Part shown: positions 1 through 8,904 of the stretch, in pieces
Layout of the letters: every line of letters starts with the position of its first letter
Numbering within the stretch: the first letter of the stretch is position 1
From: Simkania sp.
GTDB taxonomy: Bacteria > Chlamydiota > Chlamydiia > Chlamydiales > Rhabdochlamydiaceae
Direction: 5' to 3'
DNA: 64,000 nucleotides
Assembly (NCBI GenBank): GCA_018333475.1
Contig: JAGXTH010000086.1
Span: forward strand, 1 to 64,000
Notes under the pieces: model-generated
What the model was told of the DNA's origin: nothing
Seen by the model: only the letters and a program-made list of their open reading frames with translations
The model's database searches: none
Program-made: the position numbers and the translations under genes

Positions 1-155
1 GCTCCTGCGGAGAACAGGGGCAAAAATTCTGTTTCCAACTGTTGCCAGTCGATGGCCTCTGCCAATCGCAACAACTCGTGTTTGGGGTTCAGCTGCGTGC
101 TGAGTCTCGATTTAAAAAGAAGATCTTGGTCTTGAACAATGGGCCGTGGCTTCAT
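1..155 (-). mobile_element. IS5-type transposase, N-terminal part (cut by window edge)
   Basis: Not in the ORF track because the gene runs off the left edge. The minus strand read from the ATG at 153-155 gives an open frame starting MKPRPIVQDQDLLFKSRLST and continuing QLNPKHELLRLAEAIDWQQLE. This is the usual N-terminus of IS5-family DDE transposases, where an 'LNPKH-L-LA-AIDW' block precedes the catalytic domain. About 51 codons are visible, and the catalytic residues would lie outside the window. The plus-strand ORFs at 42-281 and 139-390 overlap it and are shadows at least in this part. The outer inverted repeat should lie just right of 155, but I could not define it with only one end visible. 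Whether the full copy is intact cannot be judged. Confidence 0.8.
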
Positions 156-633
156 GATGATTTTTCCGATTTTGAAACAAAACATACTATCAAAACCTGC
201 AAAAAATCTCTTGAATTTTCATCACTTTTTTATAGAGAAAATCGGATTACTTCAGGGGCGACTATTGATCAAAACAGATGAAAATAGCGGTTGTATATTA
301 GGAGGGGTGCCATCCTGGGAAAAATATCAGTTAACTGATAAGGGTATGCAATTTGTCGAAGATTGGAAGAAGGCTCGATCTCTGGAATAGAATCCGGTCA
401 AACATTCTGAATCCGTCCAACCATTCTCAATTTTTCTATGAAGTCTAGCCTAGAATTCCGTCATCCAAATTGCTGATTTAGAGTCTTGAATAGATTCAAA
501 TGGGACTGTATTTAGCTTATATACAAGAAAAAAATGAAACCACAATACCCAATACAGATTGGGGGCTTCTATTTGCCTTATGGAGCACTTTATGCTAGCC
601 TGCTAACACTAAAATATTTGCATTGTGGAACAA
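156..633. other. Stretch without a convincing gene beside the IS
   Basis: The only reading frame of any length is the end of the 139-390 plus-strand ORF. Its last 35 residues (ending SWEKYQLTDKGMQFVEDWKK) look protein-like, while its first part is antisense to the transposase. It may be the 3' remnant of a gene broken by the IS, but I do not recognise the family. From 391 to 633 I see no gene, RNA or strong repeat. The promoter of the thioesterase gene should lie in the last 100 bases. Confidence 0.4.
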
Positions 634-1026
634 ATGTTGCTAGACGATGACCAATATTGCTTTGCTTGTGGAATGAATAACCCAGATGGCTTGCGTATCG
701 AATGGAAAATCGAAGGAACCTCGACTTCAGCAGAATTTATCCCAGATCGGAAATATCAAGGCTGGAAGGGCATTTTGCATGGCGGAATCATCGCGACTGT
801 TTTAGATGAAGCAATGACCCGTCTAGCTTGTGTAGTGTGTGGTGGCGCCCTTACTGCAGAGATGACAGTGCGTTATGTCATTCCGGCTCGCATTGGAGAA
901 CCCCTATTTATTAAGGGGGAAATTGTAAAGGAGTCTCGCAAGATTGTAGAAATGAGAGCTTCTCTTTGTGACAAATCGGGAAAAATAGTCGCGCATGCTA
1001 CAGGTAAATCTATGAAACTTAAATAG
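634..1026 (+). CDS. Hotdog-fold thioesterase, PaaI/4HBT family
   Basis: A protein of 130 residues with a single hotdog domain. The core signature is HGGIIATVLDEAM at about residues 47-59, typical of PaaI-type acyl-CoA thioesterases, where the HGG loop and the following Asp/Glu form the active site. The N-terminus 'YCFACGMNNPDGL' is also characteristic of this subfamily. It probably hydrolyses an acyl-CoA in the cytosol, but the substrate cannot be read from sequence. The track starts at a GTG (625). I prefer the ATG at 634, three codons in, although neither has a strong ribosome-binding site. The stop overlaps the convergent HIT-family gene by 8 nt. Confidence 0.8.
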   Translation: MLLDDDQYCFACGMNNPDGLRIEWKIEGTSTSAEFIPDRKYQGWKGILHGGIIATVLDEAMTRLACVVCGGALTAEMTVRYVIPARIGEPLFIKGEIVKESRKIVEMRASLCDKSGKIVAHATGKSMKLK

Positions 1027-1531
1027 AGCTCTTGAAGAGCTCTGTAATTTCCGTCATCTCCTGATTAGAGATCGGGGGCAGGTGAGGTATAATTAAAAAC
1101 CGCAAAAGCATAAGAGGGCCAGCACTCTCTTTTGCATTTCTAGGAAAATAGTGTACATGAAGATGTGGCACCGTTTGCCCAGCGGCTGTGCCATTTTTTT
1201 GTAGAAGTAGATAGTCAGAAGTTCCGTAGATTTCCTTTGCCACCGCGTGGATTTTTGCAACCACCTCTTTAATGCGCAGCAACTCCTCATTGGACAATTC
1301 TTCAAAACGCTCTACATGACGTTTAGGAATCACTAATAAATGACCTGGAACCACAGGTTTGTGAGAATACAGAGCTATGACAAGGTCATCTTCATAAAAC
1401 TGCTGTCTTTTTAACACGCTCTCTTCGCAAAATGCACAGGCATTGCTTGAGCCACTTGGTTGTTTAATAAGAACAACACTTACAGCCGAAATTAAAAAAA
1501 CTAATACACTGAGTAAAAATCCCTTCTTCAT
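1019..1531 (-). CDS. HIT-family protein with N-terminal membrane anchor or signal peptide
   Basis: A 170-residue histidine-triad protein. The nucleotide-binding histidine triad is visible as TVPHLHVHYF (about residues 120-129), and the preceding block 'VVPGHLLVIPKRHVERFEEL' is the standard HIT fold core. CxFC at residues 32-35 resembles the zinc-type Cys pair of HinT-like proteins. HIT proteins are normally cytosolic nucleotide phosphoramidases or hydrolases. Here the first 25 residues form a hydrophobic segment preceded by two lysines, so the protein is predicted to be anchored in, or exported across, the inner membrane. That is unusual for the family. It is convergent with the thioesterase gene, and the rsbU-like gene upstream ends 22 nt before its start. 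Confidence 0.85.
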   Translation of the reverse strand: MKKGFLLSVLVFLISAVSVVLIKQPSGSSNACAFCEESVLKRQQFYEDDLVIALYSHKPVVPGHLLVIPKRHVERFEELSNEELLRIKEVVAKIHAVAKEIYGTSDYLLLQKNGTAAGQTVPHLHVHYFPRNAKESAGPLMLLRFLIIPHLPPISNQEMTEITELFKSSI

Positions 1532-1553
1532 GGTGAGGGATTATATACCATTA

Positions 1554-3329
1554 CTATGTTATACGAATAGCTAGCAGAGTCAAATCATCTATATATGGGG
1601 GAGGAGGCGTCAGACGCTCAAGAACTTGCGTAGCATTACACGTCTCTTCCATCGCCTGCACTTTTTCTATGATTTCCCCACGGCCATTACCCAGAGAATC
1701 CACTAACCCATCGGTATAAAGAACAAGAATATCTTTAGATTCTAGCTGCTTCTTTCCAATCATAGGTTGTTTCATCGGCTCAATCCCAAAAGCACCTCCA
1801 TCCACATCTAGTTCCTCAACTTTATTCCGCCTACGCAATAACGCTGGAAAGTGCCCTAAAGAAGCATATTCGAGCTGTAATGTCTCTGGATCTAAAAGTC
1901 CTATCCAAGCGGTAATGAACATGCTGCTTGCTTCTGCATCTATCACTAGTAATGTTTGCGCTATATGAATCATCTCTTTTAACGATTTACCGCTCTCCAC
2001 TAAACTACGCAATATACCACGTAACAATAATGAATATAAGCAAGCGGAGACTCCCTTGCCTGCGGCGTCTGCCATAACAATCAAAACTTTATTTTTGGAA
2101 GAAAATAGATCGTAAAAATCTCCTGCAATGTCTTGTGCTGGATGAAACGCTGTAGCAATCTCTAAATGTGGCAAACTGGGCAGCACACGAGGAAAAAGTT
2201 TTTTTTGAATATCATGTCCAATGGCAAACTCTTTGCGCAAAATTTCCTTACTAAGCCTTTGTTTTTCTGCTTCTTTAATATTTGCAAGCATCTTAGTAAG
2301 CATCTGATTGAAATAGACCCCCAGATCATTGATTTCAAAACCAAGGGGTTTTTCTAGATAGCATACGTCATAGATGCCGGATTCCACTTTCATCATCACT
2401 TGAGCCAAGTGTTCCAGTGGTTTTGCCATCCTGTGAGTTAACCACCATACAATCCCTCCTCCTATGACAAAGATGAGTAAGCTGATTAAAGAGAGTTGTT
2501 TCCAAAAACGATCGTCTATAGAAAATGGCTGTAAAGGACTCTCTATAATCATTTCGTAAGCGCTATCTGCTAAAGAAAATTGGATAGCAATCCTAGAGAT
2601 CCCCTCAGGTATTTGCATCTTTTCCCGACCAGCAGCCACATGAATAAGGCGCTGATAAGGAATCACAAGCACTTGTTTTGACATGCCTTGGGTTGCAGAA
2701 GAACCCATAGGCTGCCCATTATAAAAAAGATGGGCTTTAACCCCTCCCCAAAACTTGTCCTCTGGAAAATATGTTATGTCTTGCGTGGGCATAAAAATAT
2801 ATACTCTGCGCAAATCTCCAAATGCCTGTGAAAACACCATAAATTCTTGGTCTTGCCATAGACATGGGAAAAATTGCTCCGTCTGCGTTACCGCCAATGC
2901 CTCACAAGGCAATTTCATTCGAAGTAACGCTTTTTCCGAACTCGCTATATTCACCCACCCCAAAAAAGCATCTTTCTGAGAAACGATGAGAATATTCCCA
3001 GGCTTTTTCACTAACAAATCTTCAAATAATTCGTTTAGCATCCCAGGATCCATACCCTGTGCAACCATGCTCTTAGCTATAGATACGGTATGTTTTGCGT
3101 CACTCATTATTTCTTCTATAGCGAGCTTCTTTTCCCCTACAAATAGATCCAGATCAAAAAACATCTCTTGTTGCCTAATATCAGTGACATGGCGAAACAA
3201 CAACCAGCTATAGACCCCCAAAGGGATAACCACTAATGCTAGACAAAGTAAAAGAACCCTCCAACCCAAACTGATGGAAAGTACTTTTAAAAAACCGCTC
3301 TGCTTGATAGGGAATCTGGGATCTGCCAT
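1554..3329 (-). CDS. rsbU: Membrane-bound PP2C (SpoIIE-type) phosphatase, RsbU-like
   Basis: About 591 residues from the ATG at 3329. The track's longer start at 3428 would add 33 residues that run into the opposing methyltransferase gene and is unlikely. Order: transmembrane helix at about 21-42, an extracytoplasmic sensor region of roughly 240 residues, a second helix (about 280-300, 'LISLLIFVIGGGIVWW'), a HAMP-like linker, a helical stalk, and a SpoIIE PP2C domain with GDFYDLF, MADAAGKG and YTDGLVD metal-binding motifs. Chlamydial RsbU dephosphorylates an anti-anti-sigma factor in a partner-switching pathway that controls sigma-66 activity; its periplasmic domain has been reported to bind TCA intermediates. 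Enolase lies nearby, as in Chlamydia, but here two genes separate them. Confidence 0.88.
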   Translation of the reverse strand: MADPRFPIKQSGFLKVLSISLGWRVLLLCLALVVIPLGVYSWLLFRHVTDIRQQEMFFDLDLFVGEKKLAIEEIMSDAKHTVSIAKSMVAQGMDPGMLNELFEDLLVKKPGNILIVSQKDAFLGWVNIASSEKALLRMKLPCEALAVTQTEQFFPCLWQDQEFMVFSQAFGDLRRVYIFMPTQDITYFPEDKFWGGVKAHLFYNGQPMGSSATQGMSKQVLVIPYQRLIHVAAGREKMQIPEGISRIAIQFSLADSAYEMIIESPLQPFSIDDRFWKQLSLISLLIFVIGGGIVWWLTHRMAKPLEHLAQVMMKVESGIYDVCYLEKPLGFEINDLGVYFNQMLTKMLANIKEAEKQRLSKEILRKEFAIGHDIQKKLFPRVLPSLPHLEIATAFHPAQDIAGDFYDLFSSKNKVLIVMADAAGKGVSACLYSLLLRGILRSLVESGKSLKEMIHIAQTLLVIDAEASSMFITAWIGLLDPETLQLEYASLGHFPALLRRRNKVEELDVDGGAFGIEPMKQPMIGKKQLESKDILVLYTDGLVDSLGNGRGEIIEKVQAMEETCNATQVLERLTPPPPYIDDLTLLAIRIT

Positions 3330-3357
3330 GATGGTGACCGTATCCTTTGTTCTTGGC

Positions 3358-4137
3358 ATGTTAACAAAAGAAATTTTGAGTTTACAACATCCGATCGTTA
3401 AACACTTCGTTAACCTGCGCAAAAACAAAGCGTATCGTGAGGAGCATCGCTCATTACTTGTTACAGGAATGAATGCTCTGTGCGAACTCTCTTCATCCCA
3501 TTGTTTTACCCGGCTACTTGTTGTTAAAAAAAAAACAGTGCCCTTTCGTTATCAAGCAATAGAAACCTTGATTGTCACAGAAGATATTCTCAAGAAAATT
3601 ACAGGGCTGGAAACTCCAGAAGACATTGTTGCTGAAATCCCACAACCTAAAGAAAGCGATCTTTCACGTTGTGAACGGATCCTCTTACTCGATAAAATCA
3701 GCGATCCTGGCAATCTAGGGACCCTACTACGTACTGCAGTTGCTCTAAAATGGGATGCAGTATTTCATCTTGAGGGTAGTGTGGATCTTTTCAATGATAA
3801 GGTGCTACGTTCCTCCAAGGGGGCGATCTTTAGGCTCCCCTTTAGCCGCGGGAATGAAGCCTCCTTACAAGCTCTAATAGACACCCATGTTCAAAAAACA
3901 CCCTGGACTCTTTTTGCTGCAGACCCTCGAGGAGATCCTCTTGCCAAGTATCTTCCTTGCCAGGGACCTCTTATTCTTGCCATTGGCAACGAAAGTCAAG
4001 GCTTAAGCCCTTTTATCTCTATGACATTTCAACGCGTAGCTTTACCTATGGACGGCGCCATGGAATCTCTCAATGCTGCAATTGCAGGGAGCATTTTTAT
4101 GTATATTCTTCGAGGGCATTGTCATGAAAGATCATGA
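3358..4137 (+). CDS. SpoU/TrmH-family RNA 2'-O-ribose methyltransferase
   Basis: A protein of 259 residues. The N-terminal SpoU substrate-binding domain starts 'LSLQHPIVKHFVNLR'. The C-terminal SPOUT domain shows the three family motifs: motif 1 'DKISDPGNLGTLLRTA', motif 2 'LAIGNESQGLS' and motif 3 'LPMDGAMESLNAAIAGSI', which bind SAM in the trefoil knot. The target is probably rRNA (RlmB-like), though tRNA is possible. I start it at ATG 3358, where the family alignment begins. ATG 3331 is an alternative. The gene is divergent from rsbU with only 28 bp between starts, so both promoters must lie within each other's 5' coding sequence. It overlaps rsgA by 14 nt. Confidence 0.85.
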   Translation: MLTKEILSLQHPIVKHFVNLRKNKAYREEHRSLLVTGMNALCELSSSHCFTRLLVVKKKTVPFRYQAIETLIVTEDILKKITGLETPEDIVAEIPQPKESDLSRCERILLLDKISDPGNLGTLLRTAVALKWDAVFHLEGSVDLFNDKVLRSSKGAIFRLPFSRGNEASLQALIDTHVQKTPWTLFAADPRGDPLAKYLPCQGPLILAIGNESQGLSPFISMTFQRVALPMDGAMESLNAAIAGSIFMYILRGHCHERS

Positions 4138-5266
4138 CCAATGGGATGAGGCCTTCTACTACCAGGAACGTAAGGAGCACAGAAAAGATCGTAAAATTGC
4201 TAGTTTCAAAGATCGCTCTCAATTCAAAAAAACAGATCAAGATCAAAAACGTAAACATCAAACCTCTTCTGAAGAAGGTACTGAACATTTACAAGAAGGG
4301 CGAGTACTTTCCATTGCACCTGAGGGAATTATCGTCGATTCCTCAGGAAATTTTTACCTCTGTACTCTTAAAGGCTCTCTAAAACAGCAAAATATGCGAA
4401 CCAAAAACCTTGTTGCTGTAGGAGACTTTGTGCTCTTTCAAAAAGAAACCTCTCAACAAAAAGAACTCACTGGGACGATCATTCGTATCAAGGAACGTCG
4501 TTCTCTACTTTCAAGAGCTGATAATCTATCCCGCCGTAAGGAACAACTGATTGCTGTGAATATTGATCAAGTTCTCATTACCTGCTCTGTCTTCAAACCT
4601 CCTCTTAAACCTTCTCTGATCGACCGCTATATCATCGCTGCTCAAAAAGGTCACATGCAACCAGTGATCGTGGTCAACAAAATTGATTTGCTAATGCAAG
4701 ACCCAGATCTCTTAAGCGTGTCTGAAAAGGCTGTATTACTAAAAGAAAAAGAACTCTATGCGCTATTTCTAGATACCTACCAATCCATCCATATTCCAGT
4801 GCTCCCCGTCAGTGCGGCCACTGGCGAAGGTATCCAACCCCTGATAGATATCATGCAAAATAAAGCTTCTGTATTTTCAGGACAATCTGGAGCTGGCAAA
4901 TCTTCCTTGATTAATACCATTACTGGGTCTGCACTACGTACCGGTTTTCTTGCTCAACACACGATGAAAGGGAGTCACACTACCACTGCAGCAAGTCTTC
5001 TCCCCATTGAAGGGGGGGGATTTTGTATTGACACTCCAGGAATTCGCAGCTTTGGCATCTGGGACCTCGACAGAGAAGAAATCGAAGCATATTTTCCGGA
5101 AATCTTTGAAACAGGTCGACAATGTCGCTATGTAGATTGTCGACACTTCCAAGAACCTGATTGCGCCGTCCATAAAGCACTCGAAGAAGGGACCATTTCC
5201 CCCTTGCGCTTTGACTCTTACTGCGCTTTAATGACAGACATCGCTACAGAACACAAGCACCGCTAA
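4124..5266 (+). CDS. rsgA: Ribosome small subunit-dependent GTPase A
   Basis: 380 residues from ATG 4124. It is the circularly permuted GTPase of 30S maturation: the G4 motif VNKID comes before the P-loop GQSGAGKSS, followed by the switch region SHTTTAAS and DTPGIRSF. The C-terminal zinc site is C-x4-C-x-H-x5-C ('[14 protein letters not shown]'). The N-terminus has an OB-fold domain preceded by about 60 charged, lysine-rich residues, longer than in E. coli, which may contact RNA. It removes RbfA and checks the decoding centre of new 30S subunits. It overlaps the upstream RNA methyltransferase, so two ribosome-biogenesis genes are translationally coupled. Confidence 0.93.
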   Translation: MKDHDQWDEAFYYQERKEHRKDRKIASFKDRSQFKKTDQDQKRKHQTSSEEGTEHLQEGRVLSIAPEGIIVDSSGNFYLCTLKGSLKQQNMRTKNLVAVGDFVLFQKETSQQKELTGTIIRIKERRSLLSRADNLSRRKEQLIAVNIDQVLITCSVFKPPLKPSLIDRYIIAAQKGHMQPVIVVNKIDLLMQDPDLLSVSEKAVLLKEKELYALFLDTYQSIHIPVLPVSAATGEGIQPLIDIMQNKASVFSGQSGAGKSSLINTITGSALRTGFLAQHTMKGSHTTTAASLLPIEGGGFCIDTPGIRSFGIWDLDREEIEAYFPEIFETGRQCRYVDCRHFQEPDCAVHKALEEGTISPLRFDSYCALMTDIATEHKHR

Positions 5267-5319
5267 ATAGCTCACTTATCCAGCTTGGCTCGAATGAACA
5301 AAGTTATATAAGAGGTCTT

Positions 5320-6618
5320 ATGTCTCGTATTTCTTCTGTTACAGCAATAGAAATCCTAGATTCACGCGGCAATCCTACATTGCTAGTTACTGTTGTTGCC
5401 GATTGTGGGTGTATTGGTAAAGCTGCTGTTCCCTCTGGGGCTTCCACAGGAGAACGCGAAGCAGTAGAACTTCGAGATGGGGATCCTAAACGTTTTGGCG
5501 GAAAGGGGGTATTAAAAGCCGTTTCCCACGTCAACGGTCCTCTAGCCAAAGCTCTTATTGGAGAAGATCTGTTTGCACAACGCGCCCTTGATGAAAAAAT
5601 GATCCATTTAGATGGCACTCCCAATAAATCTAAACTCGGTGCCAACGCTATCCTCGGCGTTTCTATGGCTATTGCAAGGTGCGCTGCTTCCGCATCTAAA
5701 ACCTCACTCTATCGTTATCTTGGGGGAGAAGATAGCAGGGTACTTCCTTGCCCCATGTTCAACATTGTCAATGGCGGTGCTCATGCAGATAATCTGCTCG
5801 ATTTCCAAGAATTTATGATCTGCCCTGTAGGTGCCATGACTTGCAAAGAAGCTATCCGCTGGGGTGCTGAGATTTTCCATACACTAAAAAAACTGCTTCA
5901 AGAACAGGGTTATACTACCTCAGTCGGCGATGAGGGAGGTTTTGCTCCTCGTCTAAAGAGTAATGAAGACACCCTAGATATCATTCTCAAAGCCATTGAG
6001 AAAGCAGGGTATCGTCCAGGTGAACAAGTCAGTCTTGCTATAGATTGCGCTGCTTCCGAATTCTTCGATACTAAGCATCATCGCTACATAGAAAAGAAAA
6101 AACAGCAAGTTGGTGAATCTCAAGTTGCACAACGTTCTAGCGAAGAACAAATCGCCTATTTGAAGGGGTTGACTCAACGTTACCCCATTTTTTCTATCGA
6201 AGATCCCCTAGATCAAAATGATTGGAAGGGCTGGCAGCAGATCACCAAGGAATTAGGCAACATGCTGCAAATTGTTGGCGATGACATATTCGTTACAAAT
6301 TTAACCTACCTGCGTCGAGGGATTGAGGAAAAAACAGCAAATGCTATTCTGATTAAACTCAATCAAATCGGTACACTATCTGAAACCATCGATGCCATTG
6401 TCATGGCAAAAAGGCACGGTTTCCGTTCGGTAATTTCCCATCGTTCCGGAGAAACTGAGGATTCCTTTATCGCAGACCTCGCCGTAGGATTGCAGACGGG
6501 GCAGATTAAAACAGGATCCTTATCCCGTAGTGATCGCATTGCTAAGTACAACCGCCTATTGGAAATTGAAGAGAACCTTGCCGGGTCCGCTATTTATGCA
6601 AGTCGTGATTTGTTCTGA
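5320..6618 (+). CDS. eno: Enolase
   Basis: 432 residues, full length for bacterial enolase (2-phosphoglycerate to phosphoenolpyruvate, cytosolic glycolysis). Visible motifs are '[10 protein letters not shown]' at the start, 'GASTGEREA', '[10 protein letters not shown]', the metal ligands in '[11 protein letters not shown]' and 'VGDDIF', the catalytic lysine in 'LIKLNQIGT', and the 'SHRSGETED' loop. A spaced GAGG lies before the ATG. The gap to rsgA is 53 bp. The 3' end overlaps the convergent sulfatase-type gene by 29 nt, so no stand-alone terminator separates them. Confidence 0.97.
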   Translation: MSRISSVTAIEILDSRGNPTLLVTVVADCGCIGKAAVPSGASTGEREAVELRDGDPKRFGGKGVLKAVSHVNGPLAKALIGEDLFAQRALDEKMIHLDGTPNKSKLGANAILGVSMAIARCAASASKTSLYRYLGGEDSRVLPCPMFNIVNGGAHADNLLDFQEFMICPVGAMTCKEAIRWGAEIFHTLKKLLQEQGYTTSVGDEGGFAPRLKSNEDTLDIILKAIEKAGYRPGEQVSLAIDCAASEFFDTKHHRYIEKKKQQVGESQVAQRSSEEQIAYLKGLTQRYPIFSIEDPLDQNDWKGWQQITKELGNMLQIVGDDIFVTNLTYLRRGIEEKTANAILIKLNQIGTLSETIDAIVMAKRHGFRSVISHRSGETEDSFIADLAVGLQTGQIKTGSLSRSDRIAKYNRLLEIEENLAGSAIYASRDLF

Positions 6619-8572
6619 CAAATAAGTCAGTGAATGACTTCCCAAAGGCTTCCGTCATCGTCTCAATACTCGTTTCTTGTGAGGGTTGACCTTGTTGCTT
6701 AAAGGCAATCACCTGAATATTAGCCGAACGCGCCGGACAGTACGGATTACTGAATCTGGCGTGTAGTGTAGCCATTTCATTTTGTAAAATAAATTCATGC
6801 GGACTGCGACTGGCATTATACCGGCCACTCATTGCACTAGTCTTTCTCCCTTCGTGCAAGACGGACTCCCCATAAAATATCTCTCTCCCTATTTCCTGAC
6901 CCATAGTCAGGTGCAGTAGAGTCGGCATAATGTCTACATGAGAAACTACTGAGCTTTCAGGAATCTGTTTACCTATATGAAAATAGATAGGAACAGTAAT
7001 CTGTTGCAAACTTAAGCCAGAAGCGTGAAAAAGATTCCCTTGTTCAAAAAATTCCTCACCATGATCTGCTGTAATCACAATCAAAGAATCCTCAAAACGA
7101 TCTTCTTGTTTTAACGCAGTAGTAAACTGTCCGATAAGACCATCGACATAATGAATCGCATTGAGATATCTGTTTTTAATCTCTTCAAGGCCATCTTGGA
7201 AACAAGCGGCTTTAACAAAATTGATATCACTAGCACATGGTGTAAAAAAAGTTTCCTGAGACACAGGCAAACTATATCCAAAATGCGTCGATTCGATGAA
7301 TATAACAAAAAGATGCCCATCTTCCTCTTTAAATTTGTGAATGTCATCACACAAGTGTTTTACCATAGCTTGATCACACTGCCAAGCCGCTCTATCCCTT
7401 GCAGGAAAATCCAGATAGACATCATCGACAAGTTTGTATTGTTCTCCAAAAATCAACTCATTCATTCCATAATAGGAGAGGCGAGATCCTGAATAGAGAT
7501 GCAACTTGTACCCAGCTCGTTTAAATTGAGCAAGAACGGGACTGCCTTCTTTCCACCCCGAGCGATGAAAATCCCCAAAGTATAAAGGAGACTGTGAATA
7601 GAAAATCGAAAACCAAGAAATCTGCGTTGCATTAGAATTTGAATATCCTTTCAAAGGAACCGTATTGCGAAATTGCACTAGATGCGGCGCACTGCTTTCA
7701 TTAAGAAAATCTTCTCGCAAGGTTTCAACTACAAAAAGAAAAATATTTGGCCTTGCTGTCACTTCCCGACATTGAGCAGCAAGCCGATTATCCATATCCT
7801 GTGGTGATATCCCAGGTTTTAAAGATACATCCACCTCAGGACGCTGATGAGGTTCAAAGAGTCCTCGTTTCCAGGGCAATGCTTTAGTGTAGCGCTCATA
7901 ATCACTAGGATCCACTTTGTTCTTTATGGCTAATTCACAAACTCCCAAGACAAAAAGCCCAGAGGCTAAGACTCTTGTAGGATTGCGGAAGAGTTTTTCC
8001 CATCGTTTTTTTCGTAGGACGATCCTTTGCGATCTTGTAAATAACCAAATCGCTGCAATAGAACCTAAACACAAACCAATCATACTAAAGAAGATCTTAG
8101 TAAAAGGAAGCGTACTTGCAATGAGAAGTTCTAGAAAATTACGCCAGGACTCATCAAGAACGAAATCTAATGTATACCAAATAGAAATATCCATTAGACG
8201 TACTAAATGAAAATCAATCACGTGAACAATGCATACGATCACGGTAAAGATAATGAATACGCCTTCCAAAATCCGAGCCTTGCGCGCATGCAAAAAGGCA
8301 GCTACATAGGCTAAAATGACTGCTTCAAACCCAGCCTGAACCACTGCATGACCAACAAATACCCATGGCAAAGAATCTGCTTGTTTTCCTGCTAGGATGA
8401 CGCTCCAACTATGCAAGCAGGCCAATAAAAGAAACATCGGCCCAAAATACAGATAATTGAGCCGAAGCCCTTTTGCCAATATGCGCATACGCCGTTGTTG
8501 TTTCAAGTCAAAAAGCTCCTCTAGAGCATACCCAACCCATTTGAAAAATGGCCAAGGCACCACCCTCTTCAA
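6590..8572 (-). CDS. Inner-membrane sulfatase / alkaline-phosphatase superfamily protein
   Basis: 660 residues. The N-terminal third has five or so hydrophobic helices (from about residue 45 to 190), followed by a soluble domain that should face the periplasm. The soluble domain begins '[14 protein letters not shown]' and contains 'NSNATQISW', where a Thr or Ser would be the nucleophile, and '[14 protein letters not shown]' as the metal-binding signature of the sulfatase family. LTA-synthase and phosphoethanolamine-transferase enzymes share this plan, and they transfer phospho-head groups from lipids to envelope glycans or lipid A. A role in modifying lipid A or a surface glycan is therefore plausible but not proven. 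There is no Cys-x-Pro-x-Arg motif, so a classical sulfatase activity is unlikely. Confidence 0.75.
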   Translation of the reverse strand: MKRVVPWPFFKWVGYALEELFDLKQQRRMRILAKGLRLNYLYFGPMFLLLACLHSWSVILAGKQADSLPWVFVGHAVVQAGFEAVILAYVAAFLHARKARILEGVFIIFTVIVCIVHVIDFHLVRLMDISIWYTLDFVLDESWRNFLELLIASTLPFTKIFFSMIGLCLGSIAAIWLFTRSQRIVLRKKRWEKLFRNPTRVLASGLFVLGVCELAIKNKVDPSDYERYTKALPWKRGLFEPHQRPEVDVSLKPGISPQDMDNRLAAQCREVTARPNIFLFVVETLREDFLNESSAPHLVQFRNTVPLKGYSNSNATQISWFSIFYSQSPLYFGDFHRSGWKEGSPVLAQFKRAGYKLHLYSGSRLSYYGMNELIFGEQYKLVDDVYLDFPARDRAAWQCDQAMVKHLCDDIHKFKEEDGHLFVIFIESTHFGYSLPVSQETFFTPCASDINFVKAACFQDGLEEIKNRYLNAIHYVDGLIGQFTTALKQEDRFEDSLIVITADHGEEFFEQGNLFHASGLSLQQITVPIYFHIGKQIPESSVVSHVDIMPTLLHLTMGQEIGREIFYGESVLHEGRKTSAMSGRYNASRSPHEFILQNEMATLHARFSNPYCPARSANIQVIAFKQQGQPSQETSIETMTEAFGKSFTDLFVRTNHDLHK

Positions 8573-8904
8573 TCGCTTTATTTATCAAGCGTTTATTTCA
8601 GTCAACAAGTCTAATAAAACACAAGTTTTGGATAGATAGCTTATGAAACCAAGCAAATTTTCAGCGACATCTCTATAGAGCAAAACACCCAAAACCCCCA
8701 TCAATAAAATCTCTCTTTAGCACACATCACAATGTTTGGATAGCTTCTTAACTCACCTTATGCACATAGAGGAGCTTATGGATTGTTTGAAAGCTATCCA
8801 TAAGCTCCTCTATGTGCATAAGGTGAGTTCTTAAACAAGAAATGATTTTCTACGGGTAAAACGTCCAAAATATGGAGGTAGTTGCAACTACCCCCATGGG
8901 TGGT
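8573..8904. other. Intergenic gap holding a large hairpin
   Basis: 332 bp between two minus-strand genes. The 3' two-thirds is dominated by the perfect inverted repeat listed separately. The left part (8573-8740) is AT-rich and should contain the promoter of the sulfatase-type gene. I see no coding frame or RNA gene. The 8457-8639 track ORF is antisense to the sulfatase start. Confidence 0.6.
8750..8829. repeat. Perfect 34-nt inverted repeat with 12-nt loop
   Basis: Arms 8750-8783 and 8796-8829 are exact reverse complements; each begins or ends AACTCACCTTATGCAC / GTGCATAAGGTGAGTT. The loop is TGTTTGAAAGCT. It lies 75 bp past the stop of the M16-like gene and could stop or stabilise that transcript, but there is no T-run and the stem is far longer than an intrinsic terminator needs. 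A foldback or MITE-type element is the other reading. No internal coding. Confidence 0.9.

Noticed and set aside
42-281. 79-residue plus-strand ORF at the left edge
   Set aside because: Antisense to the IS5-type transposase start, which has clear family similarity.
1160-1185. TGGCAC string as a sigma-54 promoter
   Set aside because: The -12 GC does not follow at the required spacing, and it lies inside the HIT gene. No convincing sigma-54 site was found in the window.
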